In this document: positions 25,370-33,613 of the stretch, one piece after another
Position numbering within the stretch: position 1 is the first letter of the stretch
How the letters are laid out: each line of letters starts with the position of its first letter
Assembly: GCA_944320745.1 (NCBI GenBank)
Contig: CALUIN010000001.1
Span: 62,001 to 126,000, forward strand
Reading direction: 5' to 3'
DNA: 64,000 nucleotides
Source of the DNA: an uncultured Alloprevotella sp.
Lineage (GTDB): Bacteria > Bacteroidota > Bacteroidia > Bacteroidales > Bacteroidaceae
The notes under the pieces: model-generated
Told to the model about the DNA's origin: nothing
Database searches by the model: none
The model's input: only the letters and a program-made list of their open reading frames with translations
Made by a program: the position numbers and the translations under genes

Positions 25370-26151
25370 TCCGCCGCCGACCTGCCGCTGCCCGCGCGGA
25401 GCAGCAGGTCCAGCAGATCCCCGTTGACACGGCTGCTCTGCGCCGCCTCGCGCCGCTCCTCGAAATAGTCCAGCGCAGCCGAGCACTCGCCGCAGATGTC
25501 CGCGCCAAGGAGTTCCGTGCGTTCCAGCACGGTGCGCAGCACGTCCTCCATGGCCACGAGCGGCAGGGCACCCTGGTCCCAGTCGGTCCGCACATCGCGC
25601 GGCAAGAGGACGTCCTTGTCAATCGAGAGGTAGACCGGCCCCTTGAGCCAACCGGCGGCAAAGTTGCGCCGCGCCGCCTCGAAGCCGCCCTCGTCGCCGC
25701 AGAAGAAGTTGACCCGCGCGCGCAGAGTGGCCGGCACCTCATCCACCAGACGGCCGTCCGCGCCCACTATGCACACCTGCCGCACCCAGGGATTCTGGCG
25801 CACGACGTCGGCCACCCATCCGCCGCACGAGATGACGCCGCCATAGCGCGGCGCCTGCATGTCGGGATGATGGTCGAACACGAGAAGCGAAAAGGGCCGC
25901 TCCACCTTGTCCGTCCAGAACTTGGTCAGGTAATGGTAGTCGCCGGAGTCAATGAAATGGATGCCCTCCGGCGGGAAGGGAGCCATGAGGCGGCGCAGGG
26001 CCGCCGCTCCCCCGGCATCGCAGTAACAGTCCGTGCCGCGCAGGTGCGTACAGTCCAGGTGGACCATGCCGCGCTTACGGGCAAACGCCTCATAGTCGTA
26101 GACGCCGGTAAAGTTCATCAGCACGATTTTCCCCCGCATCTGCTTCTCCAT
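25357..26151 (-). CDS. Arginase-fold (ureohydrolase superfamily) protein
   Basis: 264 residues. The two-metal motifs are present: DHHPDM (93-98) in place of DAHxD, and SIDKDVL (from 176) followed by DWDQG. This places it in the arginase/agmatinase/formiminoglutamase superfamily, but the short length and unusual N-terminus give no clear substrate. The ATG at 26151 is used; an internal ATG at 26136 (MRGKIV) is possible. Its 3' end overlaps the convergent MBL gene by 13 bp, with no room for a terminator. Confidence 0.78.
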   Translation of the reverse strand: MEKQMRGKIVLMNFTGVYDYEAFARKRGMVHLDCTHLRGTDCYCDAGGAAALRRLMAPFPPEGIHFIDSGDYHYLTKFWTDKVERPFSLLVFDHHPDMQAPRYGGVISCGGWVADVVRQNPWVRQVCIVGADGRLVDEVPATLRARVNFFCGDEGGFEAARRNFAAGWLKGPVYLSIDKDVLLPRDVRTDWDQGALPLVAMEDVLRTVLERTELLGADICGECSAALDYFEERREAAQSSRVNGDLLDLLLRAGSGRSAADYCR

Positions 26152-26170
26152 CGATTTTCGTTTTTAACAG

Positions 26171-26211
26171 AAAAAAAAACGGTCTCCCGCCGCTTTCACG
26201 ACGGGAGACCG
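26171..26211 (-). terminator. Intrinsic terminator of hsp20
   Basis: On the minus strand CGGTCTCCCG pairs with CGGGAGACCG (10 bp, perfect) around a 12-nt loop and is followed by nine T. It lies 18 bp after the hsp20 stop. Confidence 0.9.
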
Positions 26212-26228
26212 CCCCTATTTATTCACCT

Positions 26229-26660
26229 TCAGTGAATCTCGATGGCGTGACCGGCCGGTTTGGCCTCGACGGCCTTCTTCGGCAGGTCGATGGTCAGGAC
26301 ACCGTCCTTGACCTCGGCGCCAATCTTCTCACGATCCACGTTGTCCGGCAAGGCCAGCGACTGCTCGAACTTGGCATACGAGAACTCGCGGCGGATGTAC
26401 TTCTTGCCTTCCTTGTCCTTCTCCTCATCCTTCGTCTGCTTCTCCATGTTGATGACCAAGTTGTTGTCTTCGTCAATATGGAGCTTGAAATCGTCCTTGG
26501 TCAGGCCCGGAGCAGCCACCTCCACCTTGTAGCTCTTCTCGTCCTCAAGGACGTTGATCGAAGGGGCGGTGGGATTTACCTTGGCCAACCAGTCAGTATC
26601 AAAGAAATCGTTGAAAGCACTGGGAAACCAACTCTGTGCAATGTTCTTAACAGGTAGCAT
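26229..26660 (-). CDS. Small heat-shock protein, Hsp20/alpha-crystallin family
   Basis: A 143-residue ATP-independent chaperone. The alpha-crystallin domain spans about 37-130 (YKVEVAAPGLTKDDFKLHID ... GVLTIDLPKK), with the conserved A-x-x-x-x-G-V-L-T-I block and a C-terminal tail. The N-terminus (MLPVKNIAQSWFPSAFNDFF) is typical of Bacteroidales Hsp20. The ATG at 26660 is preceded by a strong AGGAGG, unusual in this window, which suggests high translation when induced. The gene has its own terminator. Confidence 0.94.
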   Translation of the reverse strand: MLPVKNIAQSWFPSAFNDFFDTDWLAKVNPTAPSINVLEDEKSYKVEVAAPGLTKDDFKLHIDEDNNLVINMEKQTKDEEKDKEGKKYIRREFSYAKFEQSLALPDNVDREKIGAEVKDGVLTIDLPKKAVEAKPAGHAIEIH

Positions 26661-26953
26661 AATCAATCCTCCTATTCTTTTAGTTCTACGTTCTAAAGTG
26701 GTTGGACCGCCTCCGCCGAGCGGCTTCCGCGGTTCATCCCATTACCTGCAAAGGCCGTACCAGCCGACCGTGCCTCCGGGGGTACGCAAGCCTGCGGACT
26801 CTGTGATTTGTACTTCGTTTTCGTTCCAGACTACTATTTTCAACCTCCTTAAACCTTGCAACGCGCCACATGACATAATAGCCGCAGGAATCTACAAATA
26901 TGTCAGTCCGCAGCCGCCGTATTGGCAGGTCCCGCCGGCGAAGGTCCGGCCCC

Positions 26954-27037
26954 ACGGGCCCTATCCCCGTAAACACTCGCCTTAGCCCCGTAAAAATTTG
27001 CCTTAGCCCCGTTTCGGCGCGCCCTAAGCCCGTAAAA
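26954..27037. repeat. 21-bp palindromic tandem repeat, locus 4 (four units)
   Basis: Units start at 26954, 26975, 26996 and 27017 in exact 21-bp register. The middle two share GCCTTAGCCCCGT, and spacers are often AAAA. The array lies downstream of the leftward DPP III gene and upstream of hsp20. Confidence 0.9.
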
Positions 27038-27072
27038 TTCTTCCCTGAGCCACACGGCGCGCCACAAACGAC

Positions 27073-27109
27073 GCGCCCGCCGTCCCCCGGGAGAAGGGGC
27101 GGCGGGCGC
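27073..27109 (-). terminator. Possible terminator after the DPP III gene
   Basis: A perfect 10-bp stem, GCGCCCGCCG with CGGCGGGCGC, lies 24 bp past the stop. No T-run follows on the minus strand (GTCGTTTG), so it may only stabilise the 3' end. Confidence 0.4.
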
Positions 27110-27132
27110 AAGGGAAGACGGCCGGCGGAGCG

Positions 27133-29172
27133 TCAGTCGTTGACGGGAGGCAGCGTGGCATAATCGCGGCTGTAGCGCAGCATCTGCGCATCATAGGCCT
27201 CGGTGTAGTCCACGCGGACGTCCACGATGCGGCCCTCGGCATCGCGCTCGGCGGTGTAGACGGGATTGATGAAGCCCTTGTAGGGCGACAGGTGCAGGCT
27301 GGCGTAGCGTTCCAGCACCTCGCTGTGCAGCGCGGGGTCCACCTGCACGCCGTAGCGTTCTACCAGCTGGCGCGCCGCCTCGTAGTCGCCCTCGCTCTTG
27401 ATGCGCTGCACCTCGGCCAGCAGGCGGCCGAAGAGCTGGCGGAGGGCGGCATAGTCATTGATGCGCACATACGTTTTCCCGTCGCGCTTCACGAGCTCCA
27501 CGACATTGCCTTCGCGGCCCTGCTCCAAGGCCCAGCGGGCGATGAGGGCGCGGTTGCGCATGTGGGCCTCCTCGATGGTGTTGCCCGGCTGTATGCGGAC
27601 CAGCTGCGTGAGCAGTCCGTTCATCATGTACGTGTAATACTGGCTCTTGTAGGCCTCGGCGTTGGGGGTGAGTCCCAGTTCTACCAGCTTTGCATCCGCC
27701 ACGTAGTAGAGGCCGAAGAGGTCGGCACGGGCCTCCTCGATGGTGGAGCCGTAGGACTTCAGGGTGTCGGGGTCCGTCCCGGGCAGGAGCTGGCCGCTGC
27801 CGTGTCCCAGGCATTCGTGCAGGTCGGTGTGGAGGTCGTCGCAGGCGTCGCCGTACTGCTCGATGAGGCTGCGCGTGGCGTCGTCGATGACAAACTCGCG
27901 GTCCATGCCGCTGCCGTGGGCGGCCTTGTTGTAAGCGTCCGTCAGGTTGCCGATGGTGACGCTCTTCGAGCCGTAGTCGCGGCGCACCCAGTCGGAGTTG
28001 GGCAGGTTGATGCCGATGGCGGTCGAGGGATAAAGGTCGCCGCCCAGGATGGCCGCTGTGATGACCTTGGCCGACACGCCGCGCACCTTCTCCTTGCGGA
28101 AGCGGGGGTCGACGGGCGAGTGGTCCTCGAACCACTGCGCGTTCTCGCTCAGCTTGCGGGTACGCTCCGTGGCGGCTACGTCCTTGAAATTGACGATGGA
28201 CTCCCAGGAAGCCTTCATGCCGAGGGGGTCGCCGTAGTTCTCGATGAAGCCGTTGACAAAGTCCACAAGGCCCTCCGTCTCCTTGAGCCAGAGGATGGAG
28301 TAGGCGTCGAAGGTGCGCAGGTCGCCCGTGCGGTAGTATTCCACGAGGCGGTCTATGACTTCCTGCTGCGCCGCGTTGTCGGCGAAGGGGCGTGCCTGAA
28401 GCAGCCGCTCCACGATACGCTCGATGGCCGGGCCGTAGAGGCCGCCCACGCGCCATACGCGCTCCTCCAGCTGCCCGTCGGCGCCGCGCACCAGGCGGCT
28501 GTTGAGTCCCGTCATGACGGGGCGCGGATCGAGCGGGGCCTTCCGCTGCAGATAGAACTCCTCGGCCTCGGCCTGCGTGATGCCGGGGGCGTAGTAGTTG
28601 CATGCCGAGGTGAGCACAAGGTCCTCGCCGTCGCGCTGATTGACCCGCATGGGCATGACCGCGGGGTCGAAGATGACGGGAAACACCTCGTCGCACAGCT
28701 GGTCCACCGTCTGGCCCTGTGCCAGCGGCAGGCTGGCGGGGTCGGCCTGGCGCAGGGCGGCGCGAAAGAACTCTGGGGAGAATCCGGGCACGAACTTCTC
28801 GCAGCCGTAGTGATGGTGGATGCCATTGGAGAACCACACGCGCTTAAGGTACGTCGTCAGGGCCTGGAAGTCCGCGCAACCGCGGTCGCCTGCGTAACCG
28901 GTGTAGACGGACTCGAGCATGCGGCGGATGCGCAGGTTGTAGCGTCCGTTCTGGTCGAAGAGTATGTCGCGGCCCAGGAGGGCGGCTTCCTGCAGGTAGT
29001 AGATATAGGTCTTCTGCCGCAGGGTGAGGCGGTCGAAGCCTTCCACCTTGTAACGGAGCATCTGAATGTCGGCAAACTGCTCGTCGGCGTACTTGAAGTC
29101 GTCCTGGCCGGCAGCGGCCGCAGTGGTCACGGCGCTGGCGGCCAGGACCATCTGGAGGATTTTCGATTTCAT
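27133..29172 (-). CDS. Dipeptidyl-peptidase III-like metallopeptidase (M49)
   Basis: 679 residues with a signal peptide (MKSKILQMVLAASAVTTAAAA), so periplasmic rather than cytosolic. The M49 zinc site is present: HECLGH at 452-457, the five-residue-spaced HExxGH form seen in Bacteroides DPP III rather than the classical HExxxGH, and EEARAD at 479-484. It should release dipeptides from peptide N-termini. The ATG at 29172 begins the signal peptide; a TACTTTTG element at 29272-29279 is a likely promoter. It probably acts with the secreted subtilase and PepT in peptide use. Confidence 0.92.
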   Translation of the reverse strand: MKSKILQMVLAASAVTTAAAAGQDDFKYADEQFADIQMLRYKVEGFDRLTLRQKTYIYYLQEAALLGRDILFDQNGRYNLRIRRMLESVYTGYAGDRGCADFQALTTYLKRVWFSNGIHHHYGCEKFVPGFSPEFFRAALRQADPASLPLAQGQTVDQLCDEVFPVIFDPAVMPMRVNQRDGEDLVLTSACNYYAPGITQAEAEEFYLQRKAPLDPRPVMTGLNSRLVRGADGQLEERVWRVGGLYGPAIERIVERLLQARPFADNAAQQEVIDRLVEYYRTGDLRTFDAYSILWLKETEGLVDFVNGFIENYGDPLGMKASWESIVNFKDVAATERTRKLSENAQWFEDHSPVDPRFRKEKVRGVSAKVITAAILGGDLYPSTAIGINLPNSDWVRRDYGSKSVTIGNLTDAYNKAAHGSGMDREFVIDDATRSLIEQYGDACDDLHTDLHECLGHGSGQLLPGTDPDTLKSYGSTIEEARADLFGLYYVADAKLVELGLTPNAEAYKSQYYTYMMNGLLTQLVRIQPGNTIEEAHMRNRALIARWALEQGREGNVVELVKRDGKTYVRINDYAALRQLFGRLLAEVQRIKSEGDYEAARQLVERYGVQVDPALHSEVLERYASLHLSPYKGFINPVYTAERDAEGRIVDVRVDYTEAYDAQMLRYSRDYATLPPVND

Positions 29173-29271
29173 ATGGATAAGGGTTTTGTGGAATACAATG
29201 AAAGGGCACTCCGCCGCGGGGCGCTCCCGGCGGGGCCGGTGGAGCGGCGCGGCGGGCAGGCCGGCGAACGG

Positions 29272-29279
29272 CAAAAGTA
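29272..29279 (-). promoter_or_regulatory. -7 promoter element for the DPP III gene
   Basis: TACTTTTG on the minus strand, 100 bp before the ATG at 29172. The -33 region has only a T-rich stretch. Confidence 0.5.
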
Positions 29280-29293
29280 GCATTTTCCCCGAG

Positions 29294-29336
29294 AAAAAGC
29301 CGCCCGCGGACCGTAAAAATTACGGCCCGCGGGCGG
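29294..29336 (-). terminator. Intrinsic terminator of the DUF5686-type gene
   Basis: A long hairpin: CCGCCCGCGG and CCGTAA pair with TTACGG and CCGCGGGCGG, with one A-C mismatch and an AAA loop. On the minus strand it is followed by CTTTTTC. It is 33 bp past the stop. Confidence 0.85.
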
Positions 29337-29369
29337 AATGACGGTGCGAGAAGGGACGCGGCGCGGGCG

Positions 29370-31589
29370 TCAGAACAGGCGGAAAGCCACCTTGCAGCCG
29401 ACGCTGGTCTGACGGTGACCGGCGAGTGCCAGGAAGCCCGCCACGTCGATGAACGGGGTGGACAGGCCGTAGCCCCATTCGCTGTAGAAACCGAGGCGGC
29501 GGACGCTCAACAGGTTGCAGTAGATGCGCTCCTTTTGCACGAACCGCGTGAGGAAACGGACGCGCGAGAAGAGGAGCATCGGGCTCTCGTAGGAGGCCGA
29601 CAACCGGGCGTAGTAGCGGGACTCGTTGTAGAAACGGCTGTCGAGCAGCTGGAACTGGCCGGACATTTCGTCCTGCCAGCCTTCGGGCAGATTGTTGTTG
29701 CGGAAATAGTCGTAGTCCAGAAAGCAGTCGGCACCACGCCGCGTATAGAAACCGGCGCCGGCCCTGAAGTAGAGCGAGCGGAGCGCGTAGAGGGGGAGCG
29801 TGTACCGGGCATCGAACTCCACGCGCTCGTAGTAGGTGTCGCGGTTGAAGGCGCGGATGCCTCGCTCATAGTCGAGCATGAACGTGGGCCAGCGCGAATG
29901 CAGCAGGACGGGGCGTCCGTTTTGCCGGTAATAGTACTGCGCGGGCGTCCACTCCACATGGAAGCGCGGGGCCAGGCTGGTGAGCGTGCGGTCCATGCCG
30001 TTCTGCGCCGCGACCTCGTTCCAGTGGATGAGGGAACGTCGGTGGAAACGCATGCCCGCACTGACGCGCAGCCCGACAACGGGCTGCAGGGTGAAGTGGA
30101 AGAGGAAGTGATTGTCGCGGTAGTAGTGGAAATCGTATCGGTCGAAGACGTTGACAAGCGAGTCGTATCCCGAGACGCCGGCCAGCTGGCGGCGCACTTC
30201 GTCGGCCTGACGGCTGCTGTACATGTGGTCGCCGCCTGCCGCCTCGAAGCCGATGGAACCGTCGTAGGCCGGAAGAATGGTGACGTAGAACGGAAGCCGC
30301 CAGTACACCTGCTTTTGCTTGAAATTGTAGCCTACACGGGGAGCAAAGTCCAGCCGGCCCTGCCGCGCCAGGCGGAAGTTGAACACGAAGCGCGTCTGTA
30401 GCGAGATGCCCTTGCTGCCGGACCATTGCACCATGGACGGGGTGAGGATGGGCGGCAGCTCTACCGAGCCCTGCGCGCCCAGGGCCAGGCTGTGGCTGTC
30501 GAAGAGAATGTCCTCGGCATGGGGGGAAAAGAAGCGGCGGGACGGGGCGGCGGGTGGCGCGGCGGCGGACAGGCTGTCGGCCACCTCGCGGCGGCGGTAG
30601 ACTTCCTGCTCGTAGGGCATGAGGGGATAGGGCCGCAGGCTGTCGAAGAAGGCGCGGTCGTAGCGCATCCGGGTGGTGTCGGTGCGCAGCAGGCTTTCCT
30701 CCGTCAGGTCGTAGCGGGCGGAGCGCGGCACGGCGGTGTCGGGGGCGGCCGGCGGCGTGAAGCGGTAGCTGGCCGTAGCCTCGAAGCGTTCTTCCAGGCG
30801 GTTGCCCAGCACGTTGAGGCGGGAAAGGAGCGTAATCTTGCCGGGCAGGAGCGACATCCTGCCTTCCCGGCCCATTTCGCCGCTGACGGCGAAGCGCCCC
30901 CAGCCATAGGCGAACTGGAAGGCGAAGAGGCAGACGCGCCCGGTGGCGGCCTCCACGTCGATGGTGCCTTCGACGAGCTGCGTGTTCGAGATGCGCGGCT
31001 GCACGCGGATATGCACGACGGGCCGCCCCCCGCTGACATAGGTGTAAAGGTAGTGGTAGCGGTAGAAGCGCCGGTTGCGGCGGTTCAGGGGAGAGAGGAT
31101 GCGGTCCGTGAACAGGTTGGGCTCGTAGATGGAAAGCGTGTAGCGCCCCACCCACCGGTCATAGGTCGGCGAGAGATAGGGCATGGTGGAATAGGCCGCT
31201 ATGTTCTTTTTGTCTATGCGTCCGGAGGGACTGAACTGATAGCGGGCCAGGCTCTCGCCGAAGTAACTGTTCGTGCCGCGCTCCATGCGGAACATGCCGG
31301 GGATGTAGCGCTGCCAGAAGCCGCGGCGGCGCGTCCACAAGTAGTGGCGGGCATAAATCTCCGAGGTGAAGTCCTCTATTTTCAAGCCCGTGCGCGCCGT
31401 GTAGGAATATACGCGGGCCATGACGGAGTCGACGGACAGCCGCTCCTGCCCCCTGGCCGCGCAGGCGGCAGCCAGGACCGCAAAAGCGAGGGCCGCAGCC
31501 CGCAGCGCGGGAATACAAGAATGCCAAAGGCCCCACACGCGGAACGGATGCGGCCTTTGGCATGCAAGGTCTGCGGCACGCGGACGCAT
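29370..31589 (-). CDS. Outer-membrane beta-barrel protein, DUF5686-like
   Basis: 739 residues. A hydrophobic signal segment (ALRAAALAFAVLAAACAARGQ) is followed by an N-terminal soluble region with the pattern of Bacteroidetes DUF5686 proteins (YTARTGLKIEDFTSEIYARHYLWTRR is split over about 63-90) and a long C-terminal part of alternating aromatic strands ending in phenylalanine (VAFRLF), as expected for a barrel inserted by BAM. Function unknown. It starts 11 bp after the SPOR lipoprotein gene on the same strand, so both are probably one operon. The ATG at 31589 is the only good upstream start, but it leaves about 28 residues before the signal core, so the true start may be a later GTG. Confidence 0.75.
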   Translation of the reverse strand: MRPRAADLACQRPHPFRVWGLWHSCIPALRAAALAFAVLAAACAARGQERLSVDSVMARVYSYTARTGLKIEDFTSEIYARHYLWTRRRGFWQRYIPGMFRMERGTNSYFGESLARYQFSPSGRIDKKNIAAYSTMPYLSPTYDRWVGRYTLSIYEPNLFTDRILSPLNRRNRRFYRYHYLYTYVSGGRPVVHIRVQPRISNTQLVEGTIDVEAATGRVCLFAFQFAYGWGRFAVSGEMGREGRMSLLPGKITLLSRLNVLGNRLEERFEATASYRFTPPAAPDTAVPRSARYDLTEESLLRTDTTRMRYDRAFFDSLRPYPLMPYEQEVYRRREVADSLSAAAPPAAPSRRFFSPHAEDILFDSHSLALGAQGSVELPPILTPSMVQWSGSKGISLQTRFVFNFRLARQGRLDFAPRVGYNFKQKQVYWRLPFYVTILPAYDGSIGFEAAGGDHMYSSRQADEVRRQLAGVSGYDSLVNVFDRYDFHYYRDNHFLFHFTLQPVVGLRVSAGMRFHRRSLIHWNEVAAQNGMDRTLTSLAPRFHVEWTPAQYYYRQNGRPVLLHSRWPTFMLDYERGIRAFNRDTYYERVEFDARYTLPLYALRSLYFRAGAGFYTRRGADCFLDYDYFRNNNLPEGWQDEMSGQFQLLDSRFYNESRYYARLSASYESPMLLFSRVRFLTRFVQKERIYCNLLSVRRLGFYSEWGYGLSTPFIDVAGFLALAGHRQTSVGCKVAFRLF

Positions 31590-31600
31590 GGCCTGACACC

Positions 31601-32128
31601 TTATTTATTATACAGCAACCAGGCGCCGGCGTAAGTATTCTTCAATTCGTCCCTGGACTGAATGGCCGAGGCCTTGTCGTCATAGGAAGAGGCGATGACG
31701 CGATACCAGCCGGTATGGTTGTTGATGGTCTCGTTCGTCTTGACCACACGGGCGGCATAACCTTTCTGCTTGAGCGTGCTCATCAGCCCTTCGGCATTGG
31801 CCTGGGTGACGAAGCTGCCTACAACGACGCTGTACGTGCGGAGACCTTCTCCGTTGACCACCGTCACGCCGCCGGGGATGGTACGCACATCGCTATTGTC
31901 CGTATCCTGTGCGGGTACGGTTGTCACAGGGGTGACGGATACCGTCTGCTCGCTGCCTCCGTTCACCGGGGTAACGGCTACGGCCTCCCCGTTGTTCTGC
32001 GCGGACTGTTCCCGCTCCTGGGCTTTTGCTTTTTCGTAAGCCTGGCGATAGGCGCTCTCCTGGGATTTGCAGCTGCTCAAGACTACGGCGGAACAGAGTG
32101 CCATGCCGAATAAGAGGTAATTCTTCAT
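31601..32128 (-). CDS. SPOR-domain lipoprotein
   Basis: 175 residues. A lipobox (LSSC, C20) marks it as a lipoprotein. A Ser/Thr/Val-rich linker leads to a C-terminal SPOR domain (about 95-172, YSVVVGSFVTQANAEGLMSTL ... WYRVIASSY), which binds denuded peptidoglycan glycans at division sites. It may link peptidoglycan to the envelope during growth. It is followed by the outer-membrane barrel gene. A TACTTTTG element lies at 32219-32226. Confidence 0.92.
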   Translation of the reverse strand: MKNYLLFGMALCSAVVLSSCKSQESAYRQAYEKAKAQEREQSAQNNGEAVAVTPVNGGSEQTVSVTPVTTVPAQDTDNSDVRTIPGGVTVVNGEGLRTYSVVVGSFVTQANAEGLMSTLKQKGYAARVVKTNETINNHTGWYRVIASSYDDKASAIQSRDELKNTYAGAWLLYNK

Positions 32129-32218
32129 GTGATAGCGGTTTGTGGATTAATTGTAGTAGTACGCATGATTCGGGCGGGCGGCACGGTCTCTGGCCGGCCT
32201 CCTGCCTTGACTTGTTTG

Positions 32219-32226
32219 CAAAAGTA
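32219..32226 (-). promoter_or_regulatory. -7 promoter element for the SPOR operon
   Basis: TACTTTTG on the minus strand, 91 bp before the SPOR ATG. Confidence 0.5.
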
Positions 32227-32320
32227 CAATTCTATTTCAGTAGTTTTTCCGCCTCTGCGTTAAACTACATTAAACAGGCGCAGAAATCACTGCACCGGGG
32301 CGAAAAAAGCAGGAAAAAGG

Positions 32321-32352
32321 TTAGGTAATTCGGAAGTAAATGATTACTTTTG
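32321..32352 (+). promoter_or_regulatory. Promoter of the YtxH gene
   Basis: TTAG (32321-32324), a 20-nt spacer and TACTTTTG (32345-32352) resemble the -33/-7 pattern, with an 80-nt leader. Confidence 0.6.
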
Positions 32353-32432
32353 CTTCATAAGCCGGGCAAAGAAGCAGGCTTTCCCGCAACACTGCCGGCC
32401 TACATAAGTCAAACCCTATAAATATTAGTATC

Positions 32433-32627
32433 ATGAAAGGTCTTAATCTTGTAGCAGCATTCTTGGGCGGCGCGCTGGTCGGCGCCGCGTGTGGCATTCT
32501 GTTTGCCCCGGAAAAGGGAACGGACACCCGTTACAAAATCGCCGAAGCTCTTCGCAAGAAAGGCATCAAGCTGAGCCGTCAGGACGTTGACGACATCGCC
32601 GACGAACTCGACGAGGCCAGAGCCTGA
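32433..32627 (+). CDS. YtxH-domain small membrane protein
   Basis: 64 residues. An N-terminal glycine/alanine-rich membrane helix (LVAAFLGGALVGAACGILFAP) is followed by the KGTDTRYKIAEALRKKG segment typical of YtxH (general stress/gas-vesicle-like family). It has its own promoter and terminator. Function is unknown; in Bacteroidales it typically precedes a holin-like gene, as here. Confidence 0.85.
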   Translation: MKGLNLVAAFLGGALVGAACGILFAPEKGTDTRYKIAEALRKKGIKLSRQDVDDIADELDEARA

Positions 32628-32635
32628 TCCCCACC

Positions 32636-32690
32636 GACGCCGGCAGGCGGCACTCTCCATTGTGAGAGGCTGCCTGCCGGCGTCCGTTTT
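32636..32690 (+). terminator. Intrinsic terminator after the YtxH gene
   Basis: A perfect 13-bp stem (GACGCCGGCAGGC with GCCTGCCGGCGTC) with an inner CTCTC/GAGAG pairing, followed by CG and TTTT. Confidence 0.8.
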
Positions 32691-32759
32691 CAACGGCTGC
32701 CCCTGCGGCCCGCGCCACACTCCGGGCAGCCTCTTCCCCTCTTCCAAAAACCGACTCCC

Positions 32760-33137
32760 GTGTTTTCAGACGACCGCAACATCGAATCCGTACGCCGGCT
32801 CATAGCCGACATCCGCGACTACCTATCCCTGCGCATCGAGTGCGGGAAATACGACTTGGTCGGCAAGCTCGCCGTCCTCGTCTCCGTATTGGCGCTGGGC
32901 GTCCTCCTGCTGGCCGCCGCCATCGTCATTCTTTTCTTCCTGTCCTACGCCGTAGCGCTTGCCGTGGCCGACAGCGTGGGCGGACTCAGCGTAGCCTGCG
33001 CCCTCATCGCCGCTTTCTACGTACTCGTGGCCATCGTGCTCTACGCCCTGCGCCGCCGCATCATCGTGCAGCCCATCACCAACCTGCTCGGCCACCTGTT
33101 TCTCGACGACATCAAAAAAGAGGAGGATCAGCCATGA
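32760..33137 (+). CDS. Holin-like (Phage_holin_3_6-type) membrane protein
   Basis: 125 residues. A short cytosolic N-terminus is followed by two long hydrophobic segments (about 40-66 and 75-99) and a basic tail. It matches the chromosomal Phage_holin_3_6/Actinobacterial holin-X family; no phage genes are nearby, so it is probably a stress or envelope membrane protein rather than a lysis gene. The start is GTG at 32760. Its stop overlaps the next ATG (ATGA). Confidence 0.82.
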   Translation: MFSDDRNIESVRRLIADIRDYLSLRIECGKYDLVGKLAVLVSVLALGVLLLAAAIVILFFLSYAVALAVADSVGGLSVACALIAAFYVLVAIVLYALRRRIIVQPITNLLGHLFLDDIKKEEDQP

Positions 33138-33379
33138 TAAAGCACGTCTACACCCTCGCCGAGATCAAGGCCCGCCACAAGGAGCTGGCCGAACGCGTGG
33201 CAAGGAGCGAAGCCTCCATCCGCGACCAGTGGAACGAGCTGACCGCGCCCCCCGTCGTGGACAACCCCGTGCAGCTCTGGGTGAACAGGGCCCAGGCCGC
33301 CTACTCCATTTACGACGGACTCATGAGCGGCTACAAGCTCTTCCGCCACTATCGCGGCTTCTTCAAGCGGAAAAAATAA
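33134..33379 (+). CDS. Small basic helical protein coupled to the holin-like gene
   Basis: 81 residues, highly charged helix (ARHKELAERVARSEASIRDQWNEL), then a conserved-looking segment (YSIYDGLMSGYKLFRHYRGFFKRKK) ending in lysines. Its ATG overlaps the holin-like stop by four bases and is preceded by AGGAGG, showing translational coupling plus its own ribosome site. I know no function. It is probably a membrane-associated partner of the two preceding proteins. Confidence 0.78.
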   Translation: MIKHVYTLAEIKARHKELAERVARSEASIRDQWNELTAPPVVDNPVQLWVNRAQAAYSIYDGLMSGYKLFRHYRGFFKRKK

Positions 33380-33443
33380 ATCCCGCTCCTCACCCGCAGC
33401 CCCGTCCGCGGCAGGACCCACAGCCCCGCCGCGGGATTTTTTT
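33380..33443 (+). terminator. Intrinsic terminator after the holin-like operon
   Basis: ATCCCGC (33380-33386) pairs with GCGGGAT (33431-33437) around a GC-rich interior that can pair further, followed by seven T. It begins directly after the stop. Confidence 0.8.
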
Positions 33444-33613
33444 GTGCCTCGGCCCGGCCGCCACGCCCGCGGACCATGCTCCGCCGCCGCGGCACAAGGC
33501 TCCGGCCCGGCAGGCACCGCCCCGCCAGAAGCTGAGCAAGAACCGGAAAATACAGTGCGGGACCGCCGGCGCGGCCCGCCTTACGTTTCAACAATTCAAT
33601 ACATTCAAGCACC

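Larger units (their letters stand above)
26661..27132. other. Intergenic region upstream of hsp20
   Basis: These 472 bp lie between the hsp20 start and the DPP III stop, both on the minus strand. They hold repeat locus 4 (26954-27037) and a GC hairpin (27073-27109), which belong to the DPP III 3' end, and a roughly 290-bp segment before hsp20 containing the AGGAGG site. An AAGGAGG occurs again on the minus strand around 26850. I could not identify a convincing hsp20 promoter. Confidence 0.6.
32129..32432. other. Divergent promoter region between the SPOR and YtxH genes
   Basis: A 304-bp AT-rich region with a minus-strand -7 element (32219-32226) and a plus-strand promoter (32321-32352). No gene is seen. 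Confidence 0.7.

Noticed and set aside
26760-26860. TTG-started 33-codon leader peptide upstream of hsp20
   Set aside because: It has an AAGGAGG ahead of it but no conserved or attenuator-like content, and a leader peptide before hsp20 has no precedent I know of. It is too weak to call.
27292-29280. Long open frame on the plus strand opposite the DPP III gene
   Set aside because: It is a GC-bias shadow: no family motifs, no promoter, and residue composition typical of antisense frames. The minus strand has a full signal peptide and M49 motifs.
32760-33137. Prophage remnant suggested by a holin-like gene
   Set aside because: No integrase, capsid or lysin gene and no att-like repeats lie nearby. 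This holin-type family is common on bacterial chromosomes.
33380-33613. Cobalamin riboswitch before the BtuB-like receptor
   Set aside because: No B12-box-like sequence or matching fold is visible in the 234 bp; a conventional terminator and GC-rich spacer explain the region.
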